Below are positions 1-5,888 of a DNA stretch of 11,098 nucleotides, piece after piece. How positions within the stretch are numbered: position 1 is the first letter of the stretch; every line of letters begins with the position of its first letter. The DNA is taken from positions 1-11,098 of the forward strand of contig JAKAFD010000023.1 of the NCBI GenBank assembly GCA_021818075.1. The letters are read 5' to 3'. The position numbers and the translations under genes were made by a program. The stretch is from a bacterium. GTDB taxonomy: Bacteria; Patescibacteriota; Patescibacteriia; Patescibacteriales; Patescibacteriaceae. The notes under the pieces are model-generated. The model had not been told where the DNA came from, did not search any database, and worked only from the letters and a program-made list of their open reading frames with translations.

Positions 1-20
1 GTTTAATTTTAATCATTACC

Positions 21-44
21 AGCCCGCGCTCAGCGGGCTTTTTT
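21..44 (+). terminator. Rho-independent terminator of an off-window plus-strand gene
   Basis: A perfect 7-bp GC-rich stem (AGCCCGC at 21-27, GCGGGCT at 33-39) with a 5-nt loop is followed by a run of T through 44. The T-tract lies only on the plus-strand side, so it terminates a gene reading in from the left whose coding region is outside the window. It faces the minus-strand terminator at 51-82, so the two units converge here. Confidence 0.85.
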
Positions 45-50
45 AACCGC

Positions 51-82
51 AAAAAAAGAGCGGCTTTATTTAAAAGTCGCTC
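51..82 (-). terminator. Rho-independent terminator of the GT2 / 172-aa unit
   Basis: On the minus strand GAGCG (82-78) pairs with CGCTC (62-58). The stem continues inward through CTTT/AAAG after one A-C mismatch and is followed by seven T (57-51). It begins 1 nt past the TAG stop of the 172-aa gene, so it ends that gene and any read-through from the glycosyltransferases upstream. Confidence 0.8.
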
Positions 83-83
83 C

Positions 84-602
84 CTAATTTTTGGCTGACG
101 CCAACTGCTTGGCGATAGCTGTTATCAGCTGACCGATGGTTGACTGATAAAAATCAAACAAATCGGCAGCTGCCACTTCACCGGACGAAAAATAATCTTG
201 TCCGCCTTGCAAGTAATCCAAGATAAGTTGCAGATCAGCTGTCGCGAAACTGTCTTTGGTCGCAAGCAACGCTTGGGACAACTCCTCAATAACCAACCGG
301 TAGAAAGCCAGCAGCGCTTTCTTGTCTTTTTTACTAACACCTTGCTGGCCCCGTGTTTTATTATTGGCTAGCGCTAACAAATTCTGCCAGGCTTCAAATA
401 ATTTTTCCACCACCCGGTTGATAGTTATGGTGGGTGCGGTCAGCACTAGATTGTCAATCACTCTGATTAAACGGGAAACTGACCCGCTTTGACCGCTGTC
501 CTTTAATTTACCGATGGTAAAATCTTGAAAAATTTTAAAGCTGCGCCTTGATAGATAGTCTGCCAAAGCCTTGCCTGGCGCGTATATTGCTCCTTCGGGC
601 AT
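84..602 (-). CDS. Hypothetical helical protein, 172 aa (MPE-start)
   Basis: I do not recognise a family. The protein has no signal peptide or convincing membrane segment and looks almost entirely alpha-helical, with amphipathic stretches around residues 10-30, 42-56, 61-82, 93-115, 121-133 and 144-170. A charged Lys-rich turn (KKDKK, 91-95) sits near the middle. A cytoplasmic helical-bundle or partner-binding protein is plausible but unproven. The ATG start is supported by a strong Shine-Dalgarno site (GGAGG, 6 nt upstream) and a near-consensus promoter at 644-672. The gene closes the glycosyltransferase unit and runs into a terminator 1 nt after its TAG stop. It may be co-transcribed with the two GT2 genes as well as made from its own promoter. 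Its N-terminus (Met-Pro-Glu) and setting resemble the 111-aa gene at 7221-7556, though I see no convincing further similarity. Confidence 0.8.
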   Translation of the reverse strand: MPEGAIYAPGKALADYLSRRSFKIFQDFTIGKLKDSGQSGSVSRLIRVIDNLVLTAPTITINRVVEKLFEAWQNLLALANNKTRGQQGVSKKDKKALLAFYRLVIEELSQALLATKDSFATADLQLILDYLQGGQDYFSSGEVAAADLFDFYQSTIGQLITAIAKQLASAKN

Positions 603-608
603 GATAGA

Positions 609-613
609 CCTCC
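609..613 (-). promoter_or_regulatory. Shine-Dalgarno site of the 172-aa gene
   Basis: GGAGG on the minus strand ends 6 nt before the ATG at 602-600. This fixes the start codon and is one of only two good Shine-Dalgarno sites in the window. Confidence 0.8.
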
Positions 614-643
614 AAATTATTAAAAATAACTATTTAATTTATG

Positions 644-672
644 ATTATCTTATGATATTGGCCGTTTGTCAA
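644..672 (-). promoter_or_regulatory. Sigma70-type promoter for the 172-aa gene
   Basis: The minus strand has TTGACA (672-667, perfect -35), a 17-nt spacer, and GATAAT (649-644, 5 of 6). Predicted transcription starts near 637, giving a leader of about 35 nt that carries the GGAGG site. The -35 lies inside the last codons of the upstream GT2 gene, whose TAA stop (652-650) sits just upstream of the -10. Confidence 0.75.
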
Positions 673-1510
673 GCCGGCGCTTTTTACCCAGCAACCAAAT
701 GAACGGCCAGGTTAGAATCCAAGCCAGTTGTAACAGCCAGGCGCTGGCCGGCTGCCACTTCCGCCAATACTTAAGCATGGAATCCCGAAAATAACTTTGG
801 CTGGTACGAGTGGTAATTTGTCCGAAACTTTGTCCGACATAATCAATAGCTGAAACTATTGGTGTGTACCAAATCTCGCCACCGGCCGCCGCCACGCGCC
901 GGCAGTAATCCACCTCTTCAAACCAGACAAAAAATTGTTCGTCTAAATAGCCAATGGCCTCCCAAGTGCTACGCCGCACGGCAAAAAATGAGCCGCGTAC
1001 CGAATCCACCTTAGCCGACTGGTTATAATCAAAATCGCGCCACAAATATTTATTTAAAACACGGGGGAAGAGGTGCGGTAATTTTAAAACAATAGCCAAC
1101 TGGTCGGCCAAAGTTGGGAAACGCCTGACACTAGTAATCGGCCTACCAGCCTCATCAAGCAAGCGACCGCCTGCCACCCAGGCTTGCGGGTTGGCCTTGA
1201 GCCAATCAACTAAATGCTGCAGGGTGTCGGGAAAAACTTTCATATCAGGATTTAAAAGCAAGACGAAATCACCTTGCGCTTCGCGCCAAGCCTGGTTGTT
1301 GGCTTTGGCAAAACCCAAATTGCTCTGATTAACCATTAGCTTCACCTGCGGAAATTCCTGCGCCACCATGGCCGCAGTGCCGTCGCCCGAATTATTGTCC
1401 ACCACAAAAACTTCCCAGTCAAAATTAACCCGGCTCTTAATTAAGGCCGCTAAATTAGCTCGCAATTTATCACGCACCCGCCAAGCGACTATAATAACCG
1501 ATAAAGTCAT
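650..1510 (-). CDS. Glycosyltransferase family 2, rhamnosyltransferase-like
   Basis: A 286-aa GT-A fold inverting glycosyltransferase, predicted to add a sugar from a nucleotide-sugar donor to a growing lipid-linked glycan on the cytoplasmic face. Family features seen are the N-terminal beta strand LSVIIVAW (3-10), the donor-binding VVDNNS (36-41), NLGFAKANN (64-72), the metal-binding DXD-equivalent NPD (87-89), and the acceptor-side pair GSFFAVRR (173-180) with FVWFEEVDYCRR (194-205). This arrangement resembles WbbL-type rhamnosyltransferases, but donor and acceptor cannot be read from sequence. A hydrophobic C-terminal segment (about 255-275) followed by a basic tail suggests membrane association. 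The ATG lies 1 nt after the stop of the preceding GT2 gene and has no Shine-Dalgarno, so translational coupling is likely. The promoter of the next gene overlaps its 3' end. Confidence 0.9.
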   Translation of the reverse strand: MTLSVIIVAWRVRDKLRANLAALIKSRVNFDWEVFVVDNNSGDGTAAMVAQEFPQVKLMVNQSNLGFAKANNQAWREAQGDFVLLLNPDMKVFPDTLQHLVDWLKANPQAWVAGGRLLDEAGRPITSVRRFPTLADQLAIVLKLPHLFPRVLNKYLWRDFDYNQSAKVDSVRGSFFAVRRSTWEAIGYLDEQFFVWFEEVDYCRRVAAAGGEIWYTPIVSAIDYVGQSFGQITTRTSQSYFRDSMLKYWRKWQPASAWLLQLAWILTWPFIWLLGKKRRLDKRPIS

Positions 1511-1511
1511 A

Positions 1512-2465
1512 TTAATATCTTTTAAGCTTGGTTCTTAAACGCCACCAATTTAAAAATTCCGGCAACAAATAGGGTTCAAACAATAAGGCATAGGCACTGG
1601 TTAATTTACAGCGCGTAACAATCATTACTTTTTGCCACCAACTTTGCCGATGCCAATACTTAGTCCAGAGCAACAGCTGATTTAAAAATGACCATTTTTT
1701 TACTTGGCGGCTTTTGCCGGCCCGCGCCGCCAGCGTGGCTTGCAGTGAAGCACCACCGCTGGCCGTTCGTTCGTGATAAACAATGGCCTGGCTGACCAAG
1801 GCACTGGACCAACCGGCTAAATTTAAGCGATAAGCCAAGTCACAATCTTCTTTATACATAAAAAAATTGGCGTCAAAATACTGGTCATCGCCCTCCTTAA
1901 TTTGTTCCAAAACGCTCAAACGCCACAGTCCGGCGCAGCCTGACGGTCCGAGAATGGCCGCCTGATCATATTGTCCGGCATCAACTTCGCCCTGGCCCAA
2001 ATCAATAAACCGCAAACCGGAGCGTAAGACCAAACCGCAAGTATCAATGGTACCGGAAAAAATTTTATGTTTAAAATCCCATTGTAAAACCTTAGGCGCC
2101 GCCGCCGCTAAACTAGGTTTAGTCTCCAGAGCCGACACCAATAAAGCTAAAGCGTCCGGCTGCCAATAAGTGTCGGCGTTGGCCACAAAAAAATACTCCG
2201 CTTCCAGCTCGCGCGCCGCCCGGATTAAAAGATTAAAACCGGCGCCAAAACCCAAATTAACTCCCGGCCGGATAATACGCAAATTATCATTATACTGCCT
2301 TAACCATAAATAGTTGGCGCTTTCGGCCGCCTCGGAGTTATCTAACACCACGAGTTCGTAATCGCGGTAAGTTTGGCCTTCCAGGCCAGCTAAAAAATCA
2401 CTCAAATATTGCAATGAGTGTTGGCCATAAGTGATTAATCCGATAACTACTTTGGGCGCGGTCAT
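1512..2465 (-). CDS. Glycosyltransferase family 2
   Basis: A 317-aa GT-A glycosyltransferase of the same superfamily as its neighbour but clearly a different member. Visible features are VVIGLITYG (6-14), the nucleotide-binding LDNS (41-44), NLGFGAGFN (70-78), NAD (96-98) in ANADT as the DXD-equivalent, GPSGCAGLWR (173-182), and FFMYKEDCDLAYRL (201-214), where the ED pair would hold the catalytic base. A His-Glu-Arg motif (231-233) follows, as is common in the family. The C-terminal 60 residues are rich in Trp, Leu and basic residues, which suggests peripheral membrane contact. It is the first gene of its unit, just downstream of the terminator at 2525-2554, and is followed 1 nt later by the second GT2 gene. 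No clear Shine-Dalgarno precedes the ATG. The sugar specificity is unknown. Confidence 0.9.
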   Translation of the reverse strand: MTAPKVVIGLITYGQHSLQYLSDFLAGLEGQTYRDYELVVLDNSEAAESANYLWLRQYNDNLRIIRPGVNLGFGAGFNLLIRAARELEAEYFFVANADTYWQPDALALLVSALETKPSLAAAAPKVLQWDFKHKIFSGTIDTCGLVLRSGLRFIDLGQGEVDAGQYDQAAILGPSGCAGLWRLSVLEQIKEGDDQYFDANFFMYKEDCDLAYRLNLAGWSSALVSQAIVYHERTASGGASLQATLAARAGKSRQVKKWSFLNQLLLWTKYWHRQSWWQKVMIVTRCKLTSAYALLFEPYLLPEFLNWWRLRTKLKRY

Positions 2466-2484
2466 AAGGTTTTCTTAATCCACC

Positions 2485-2513
2485 AGTGTAACTCCTTTAA
2501 ACCTAAAAATCAA
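2485..2513 (-). promoter_or_regulatory. Candidate promoter for the GT2 unit
   Basis: The minus strand reads TTGATT (2513-2508), a 17-nt spacer, then TACACT (2490-2485), each matching the sigma70 consensus at 4 of 6 positions. It lies between the upstream unit's terminator and the GT2 ATG, where a promoter is needed. The predicted leader is about 12 nt and has no Shine-Dalgarno. The match is modest. Confidence 0.4.
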
Positions 2514-2524
2514 GGCGGCAGTGG

Positions 2525-2554
2525 AAAAAATAAAAGCGGCACATGGCCGCTTTT
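2525..2554 (-). terminator. Rho-independent terminator of the TIM-barrel gene
   Basis: A perfect 9-bp stem (AAAAGCGGC at 2532-2540 against GCCGCTTTT at 2546-2554, 5-nt loop) is followed on the minus strand by TATTTTTT. It lies 12 nt past the stop of the TIM-barrel gene and separates unit A from the GT2 unit. Confidence 0.85.
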
Positions 2555-2565
2555 GACTGCGATAT

Positions 2566-3276
2566 TTATTGAATAATCGTCTCTAAAAATTTCCTAACTT
2601 CCGTTTGTTCCAAAAAAGAATTCTCCAGCTCAATAACTATGTATCGGCCGAAATATTGCGGCGGGATTTGTTTTAAATAAGCCAGATCGTTTAAACTATC
2701 CAAACTATGATCAACGGCAGTTTTATTAAAAATCTTAAATAGAGCGCTAGTTTTAACGCCGCTGATATGGTTAACCCGCGCCGGATACTTGGCCAGCATA
2801 GCCACCAACCGCTTGTAATGTCGCTTGCTCAAACGACGCGCTTCTTCCAAATGAGCTAAATCCAAGCAAATACCGCTGACCTGGTGCTTGGTAAAATATT
2901 CCTGAGTAAAAAACTTATCAGCTTCTTCCTGAGAAAAATTCTCTACATAAATAATACTGTTATATTTGGGCAAACTATCCAGCAAGGCGTAGCCCTTAAG
3001 ATCGGCGTGGCAAGTGAAGGCTTTAACCTTGAAACGAGAAGCCAAATAATCAACTTCCGCCAGGCTGAAGTCGTCGCGCAAATGGACGCAAGGTATGGCT
3101 TCCAGAGATGTGGCTTCCAATAAACGATAAAGCGTTTGCCGCTCAGCCGCCGGCAGCGCCGTCGGCAACAAAGCGACTTCGCGCAAATTAAGTTGTTTGA
3201 TTTCTTCCACTTTATCCCGCCAATTGGAGCCGGGCGTGGTGGTTAAGCCTAATAATAATTGTTTCTCACCGGACAT
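2566..3276 (-). CDS. Putative xylose-isomerase-like TIM-barrel protein
   Basis: A 236-aa protein with eight visible beta-alpha repeats: strands near residues 6-11, 33-38, 60-66, 85-91, 107-113, 134-140, 166-171 and 211-217. Charged residues at the strand ends form the pattern expected for the sugar isomerase/epimerase and AP-endonuclease-2 superfamily: Glu112 (YVEN), Asp139 with His142 (DLAH), His170 (NHIS) and Glu216 (VIELEN). His65 and His90 also sit at strand ends. In that superfamily the Glu-Asp-His-Glu set binds the catalytic divalent metal. The protein is somewhat shorter than typical members (250-300 aa), and I cannot name a substrate. A sugar or sugar-phosphate isomerase feeding glycan synthesis fits the setting; an AP-endonuclease-like role is an alternative. 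It is last in unit A, with its own candidate promoter at 3306-3334 and a terminator downstream. The only Shine-Dalgarno-like bases (AAGG) sit 2 nt from ATG, too close to be typical. Confidence 0.8.
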   Translation of the reverse strand: MSGEKQLLLGLTTTPGSNWRDKVEEIKQLNLREVALLPTALPAAERQTLYRLLEATSLEAIPCVHLRDDFSLAEVDYLASRFKVKAFTCHADLKGYALLDSLPKYNSIIYVENFSQEEADKFFTQEYFTKHQVSGICLDLAHLEEARRLSKRHYKRLVAMLAKYPARVNHISGVKTSALFKIFNKTAVDHSLDSLNDLAYLKQIPPQYFGRYIVIELENSFLEQTEVRKFLETIIQ

Positions 3277-3305
3277 AACCTTGGATTATTGGATTAATTA
3301 ATAAT

Positions 3306-3334
3306 ATTTTACCAATAATCGGCAACTTAGGCAA
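3306..3334 (-). promoter_or_regulatory. Candidate promoter for the TIM-barrel gene
   Basis: The minus strand reads TTGCCT (3334-3329, 4 of 6), a 17-nt spacer, and TAAAAT (3311-3306, 5 of 6). It lies in the 60-nt gap 2 nt downstream of the GT28-like gene's stop codon. Predicted leader is about 22 nt. Confidence 0.5.
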
Positions 3335-3336
3335 AT

Positions 3337-4377
3337 TTATTTGGCGTAAAGTTTAATCAACTCCTGCAGTTTGGCAAACACCGCCTGATTGCCGCTCGGT
3401 ATGCCACCGGCCAAAACGGCGTTATAGTCGGCCAGTTTCAGTAAAAAGTCGGCCACGACTGATGACGTCAATTCTTCCGCATAAGCGCCATAGCCCAGCT
3501 TAGCCAGATGATAAGCGTTTAAAGTCTGCTCAAATTGCTGCTGCGCCGGCACCGCCAAATACGGCTTGCCTAAATAAAGCGCTTCGGAAATAAGGGAAAA
3601 GCCGGCAGTGCCGATCACAGCGCTTGCTCCGGCCAAATCATGCAAAAATTCCTTTTGGTCAAATTTCTTAAAAGTTAGATTAGCTTCGGCCTTCTGGCAG
3701 TCAAAACCGTAAACCAGGAATCGGCCGGGTTGCTGCTTTAAAATATCCAGCAGGCCGCTGAATTCATTATTTAAATAAACTAAGACATAGTCTTGCTTGG
3801 TCGGTTGCAAATCCAAGACCGCCTGGCGAATAAGCGGCGGCAAAACAAAAACTTTTTTAGAGAGCGGCTGGCAAGGAAAAAACGACAGCACTACATAAGC
3901 CTTAGCCCGAAACATCATTAAGCGAGTGATTAAACGGGCCACCTGATGCTCGCTCCGATGATTACGAGGATAATCATATTTGGTTTTAATCAGCACATGT
4001 TCGTTATCTACCGACAGCAAAGGAATTTTTTTTAATTGGGCGGTGGCCGCTGTCAAAGGTTCAAAGTCGGAAATGATTAGCTGCGGCTGGAAATCAGCTA
4101 CTAATTTATCTAAGATATTAAAACTTTTAAGCGCTGCCGGCGCTTTTAGCAAATTTTTCCAAGCCGTCTCCAGATACTGCACTTCGTTTTCGCGATAAAC
4201 AAAGCGCAAACCGAAAATTTCCGTCACGTCAAAATGGTCCCGTAAAATAAAATAGCCCTTACCATAAGAAGCCACCTTAACCTGGTGGCCCTGTTGGCAA
4301 AGAAAATTAATTATTTCGATTGCTCTGGTGGAGTGACCAAAACCCTCCCCGGCCACACCGTATAAAATTCGCGCCAT
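3337..4377 (-). CDS. MurG/MJ1255-like GT-B glycosyltransferase
   Basis: A 346-aa two-domain GT-B glycosyltransferase resembling the uncharacterised MJ1255 family and more distantly MurG (GT28). The N-terminal domain opens with the Gly-rich loop GVAGEGFGHSTRA (7-19), whose His15 lies where such enzymes place an active-site residue. This domain also carries DFEP (104-107) and SVDNEH (122-127). The C-terminal domain has the nucleotide-sugar site: GTAGFSLISEALYLGKP (256-272), followed by VPAQQQFEQ (276-284). No signal peptide or membrane helix is seen, which fits a cytoplasmic enzyme acting on a lipid-linked or small acceptor. Donor and acceptor are unknown. Its ATG is 3 nt after the HIT-gene stop, without a Shine-Dalgarno, so translation is probably coupled. 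Confidence 0.88.
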   Translation of the reverse strand: MARILYGVAGEGFGHSTRAIEIINFLCQQGHQVKVASYGKGYFILRDHFDVTEIFGLRFVYRENEVQYLETAWKNLLKAPAALKSFNILDKLVADFQPQLIISDFEPLTAATAQLKKIPLLSVDNEHVLIKTKYDYPRNHRSEHQVARLITRLMMFRAKAYVVLSFFPCQPLSKKVFVLPPLIRQAVLDLQPTKQDYVLVYLNNEFSGLLDILKQQPGRFLVYGFDCQKAEANLTFKKFDQKEFLHDLAGASAVIGTAGFSLISEALYLGKPYLAVPAQQQFEQTLNAYHLAKLGYGAYAEELTSSVVADFLLKLADYNAVLAGGIPSGNQAVFAKLQELIKLYAK

Positions 4378-4380
4378 AAA

Positions 4381-4800
4381 TTAACAAATAACCACACTGG
4401 CTTTGATTTTGGCGGCCAATTTTCTGGCTTCATCGTCTTTATATCTTGACTGCGGCCAAGGGGTTAAGCCGTCTTTAGGTTGGCGGGGAATGATATGAAT
4501 ATGGCAATGGTCAATTAACTGTCCGGCGACGGCGCCGTTGTTGATAGTAACATTATAGCCCTTAACCCCCAAGCCCTTCTCCAGAGCTTTGCCCACGCGC
4601 TTAACCGCGCGCATTAAATAAGCCAGCATCAGCTCATCAACATCGTCTAAATTACCGGAATGAACTTTAGGCACGACTAAAACATGGCCCGGATTAACCG
4701 GCGCGATATCCAAAAAAGCCAAAACATTATTATCTTCATAAACTTTATAAGCCGAAATGTCGCCACGGATGATTTTGCAAAAAATGCAATTGACTTTCAT
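4381..4800 (-). CDS. HIT-family (Hint/PKCI-type) nucleotide hydrolase
   Basis: A 139-aa histidine-triad protein of typical length. The zinc-site CIFCK (Cys5, Cys8) opens the protein, followed by NPGH (36-39), VPKVH (43-47, His47), the nucleotide-contacting NNGAVAGQ (87-94), and the triad HCHIHII (98-104) with His100 as the expected nucleophile. His47 and His98 would complete a Cys2His2 zinc site as in bacterial Hint proteins. The family hydrolyses adenosine phosphoramidates and aminoacyl-adenylates; the in vivo substrate is usually unclear. The C-terminus is slightly extended and ends in a Cys. The gene sits between a two-helix membrane protein (13 nt upstream) and the GT28-like gene (3 nt downstream) in unit A. 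There is no Shine-Dalgarno, and a possible extended -10 promoter lies at 4854-4882. Confidence 0.95.
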   Translation of the reverse strand: MKVNCIFCKIIRGDISAYKVYEDNNVLAFLDIAPVNPGHVLVVPKVHSGNLDDVDELMLAYLMRAVKRVGKALEKGLGVKGYNVTINNGAVAGQLIDHCHIHIIPRQPKDGLTPWPQSRYKDDEARKLAAKIKASVVIC

Positions 4801-4813
4801 ATAATTAAATTAA

Positions 4814-5008
4814 TTATTTATAGTCCTCAGTTGGGGTTTTTGAGGTTAAAATTATTATACCACTAATCAGCCAAATCACCAACCATAAATTACCATTTAA
4901 ATAAGCTAAAACCGACCGCGGTTTAACCAATTCCATCGCTAAAAACAGCAAATTACCAGCCAGCATTACCCGAAATAATTCTTGATTTAATTGATAAACT
5001 AATTTCAT
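4814..5008 (-). CDS. Small two-helix membrane protein, 64 aa
   Basis: A 64-residue protein with two predicted membrane helices (about 11-28 and 41-55) joined by a short, partly basic loop (KPRS, 29-32), with a polar acidic C-terminus. I do not recognise a family. It is supported as a real gene by its ATGA overlap with the preceding 259-aa gene (ATG at 5008-5006, TGA at 5007-5005), which indicates translational coupling, and by the 13-nt gap to the HIT gene. Because it is coupled to a membrane-anchored extracytoplasmic protein, a membrane partner or assembly factor for that protein is a reasonable guess. No Shine-Dalgarno is present, as expected for a coupled start. Confidence 0.7.
   Translation of the reverse strand: MKLVYQLNQELFRVMLAGNLLFLAMELVKPRSVLAYLNGNLWLVIWLISGIIILTSKTPTEDYK
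4854..4882 (-). promoter_or_regulatory. Possible internal extended -10 promoter before the HIT gene
   Basis: Inside the 64-aa gene the minus strand has TGGTATAAT (4862-4854), a perfect -10 with a TGN extension. A poor -35 (TTGGTG, 4882-4877) stands 17 nt upstream. It would start HIT-gene transcription near 4847 with a leader of about 47 nt. The base match is good but the site lies within coding sequence, so it may be chance. Confidence 0.3.
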
Positions 5009-5784
5009 AATTTAAAAAATTCCCGCCAAGTTTTGCCGCTTAGTTCGGCTTTTATGGCCACAATTTCTACCGCCGCGTCCGCCTCGTTCCAACCGGGCAA
5101 ACTAACCATTAATTTATAACCGTGGCTGTCACGCTCCGCTCCCCGCAAATCAAATTCTACCTGACTTTCATAATAACCGTCCGGCAACAGTTTTGGCGGC
5201 TGATAGTTGGTGATGAGATAATTGATTGATTCAGCCAGCGAAAAATTGCCGTCAATTTTTTGGGCCGGCCGCTGCCAAGCGTCATAATCATAAACCGCGG
5301 TTGAGGTCGGCGCCGGCGGCTTAGCTAAAAATTGCCGCAGGCTGTCGTACTTTTCCCGGCGCTGCAGCAAAAGAGTATGGTCATTTTCTATAATGCCCCA
5401 GTCCGCAGAATGATACAGGCGATTAATTAATTCATTATACAAAGGTTTGACTTCATAACTCCAAGCCGCCCGATTCTTCAATAAACCGATGGCGATTAAC
5501 GGCTGGCCGGCTGGTTTGTATTTTACGGTTAACCGTAATTTATCAAACGGCCGCGGCGTGCGCAGACTAAAATAAATTGGATTGCCATTAATTTTTATGC
5601 GACCGTCGCTGACGGTCAACCGATCCAGCGGCTCAAACTGTTCAATGAAATCATCGGACGCGCCGGCCGCCATAACATAGGCAATTTTACCGCCCGGCAC
5701 GACTATTTTCCAACTTAAAAAACCGACAAAAATAGCCAACATTAGCCACAAACTAACTCTAAAATAATAAACTATTTTATTCAT
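5005..5784 (-). CDS. Membrane-anchored extracytoplasmic protein, 259 aa
   Basis: I do not recognise a named family. The protein has a short basic N-terminus and one hydrophobic helix (about 8-29) without a clear signal-peptidase site, so it is probably a type II anchor with the rest outside the cytoplasm. Residues 55-115 are beta-rich (RIKINGNPIYFSLRTP, then KLRLTVKY, then LIAIGLL), suggesting a jelly-roll or beta-sandwich of the kind found in surface or carbohydrate-binding proteins. A linker with Pro repeats (KPPAPTS, 155-161) precedes a second part with a Tyr-rich stretch and an apparently paired beta region (204-248). It leads unit A, and its TGA stop overlaps the ATG of a small membrane protein. 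A leaderless-type promoter stands directly before its ATG. It is divergent from asnS. Confidence 0.85.
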   Translation of the reverse strand: MNKIVYYFRVSLWLMLAIFVGFLSWKIVVPGGKIAYVMAAGASDDFIEQFEPLDRLTVSDGRIKINGNPIYFSLRTPRPFDKLRLTVKYKPAGQPLIAIGLLKNRAAWSYEVKPLYNELINRLYHSADWGIIENDHTLLLQRREKYDSLRQFLAKPPAPTSTAVYDYDAWQRPAQKIDGNFSLAESINYLITNYQPPKLLPDGYYESQVEFDLRGAERDSHGYKLMVSLPGWNEADAAVEIVAIKAELSGKTWREFFKL

Positions 5785-5790
5785 ACCTGC

Positions 5791-5819
5791 ATTATATTAT
5801 TCAAGGGGGAAATAATCAA
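5791..5819 (-). promoter_or_regulatory. Promoter of unit A, predicted leaderless start
   Basis: The minus strand reads TTGATT (5819-5814, 4 of 6), a 17-nt spacer, then a perfect TATAAT (5796-5791). Only 6 nt (GCAGGT) separate the -10 from the ATG at 5784-5782, so the usual start distance puts +1 on or next to the A of ATG. An AGG lies too close to ATG to act as a normal Shine-Dalgarno. Confidence 0.65.
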
Positions 5820-5820
5820 C

Positions 5821-5862
5821 TAACCTTAGATAAAAAGTGGACAAACCGCCAAAATAAGGTTA
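5821..5862. repeat. 8-bp inverted repeat between divergent promoters
   Basis: TAACCTTA at 5821-5828 is matched by TAAGGTTA at 5855-5862, a perfect 8-bp inverted repeat with a 26-nt gap. The left arm starts 1 nt from the -35 of the unit A promoter; the right arm covers the first bases of the asnS -10. Arm centres are 34 bp apart, close to three helical turns. It could be an operator pair; chance cannot be excluded. Confidence 0.45.
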
Positions 5863-5866
5863 AACT
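5838..5866 (+). promoter_or_regulatory. Candidate promoter of asnS
   Basis: The plus strand reads TGGACA (5838-5843, 5 of 6), a 17-nt spacer, then TAAACT (5861-5866, 4 of 6). Predicted start is near 5873, giving an AT-rich leader of about 16 nt with no Shine-Dalgarno. The right arm of the inverted repeat overlaps its spacer and -10. Confidence 0.5.
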
Positions 5867-5888
5867 GAAAATAATTAATTATAACCCT

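Noticed and set aside
2884..3123. Plus-strand open frames opposite minus-strand genes (also at 3980-4198, 4684-4866, 9504-9779, 10069-10314, 10475-10678)
   Set aside because: Each lies antisense to a well-supported gene, has no recognisable domain and no start signals, so they are shadow frames.
4825..4845. CCTCA/TGAGG stem with an 11-nt loop before the HIT gene as a terminator or attenuator
   Set aside because: Five base pairs with a large loop and no proper T-tract; too weak, and it lies inside the 64-aa coding region.
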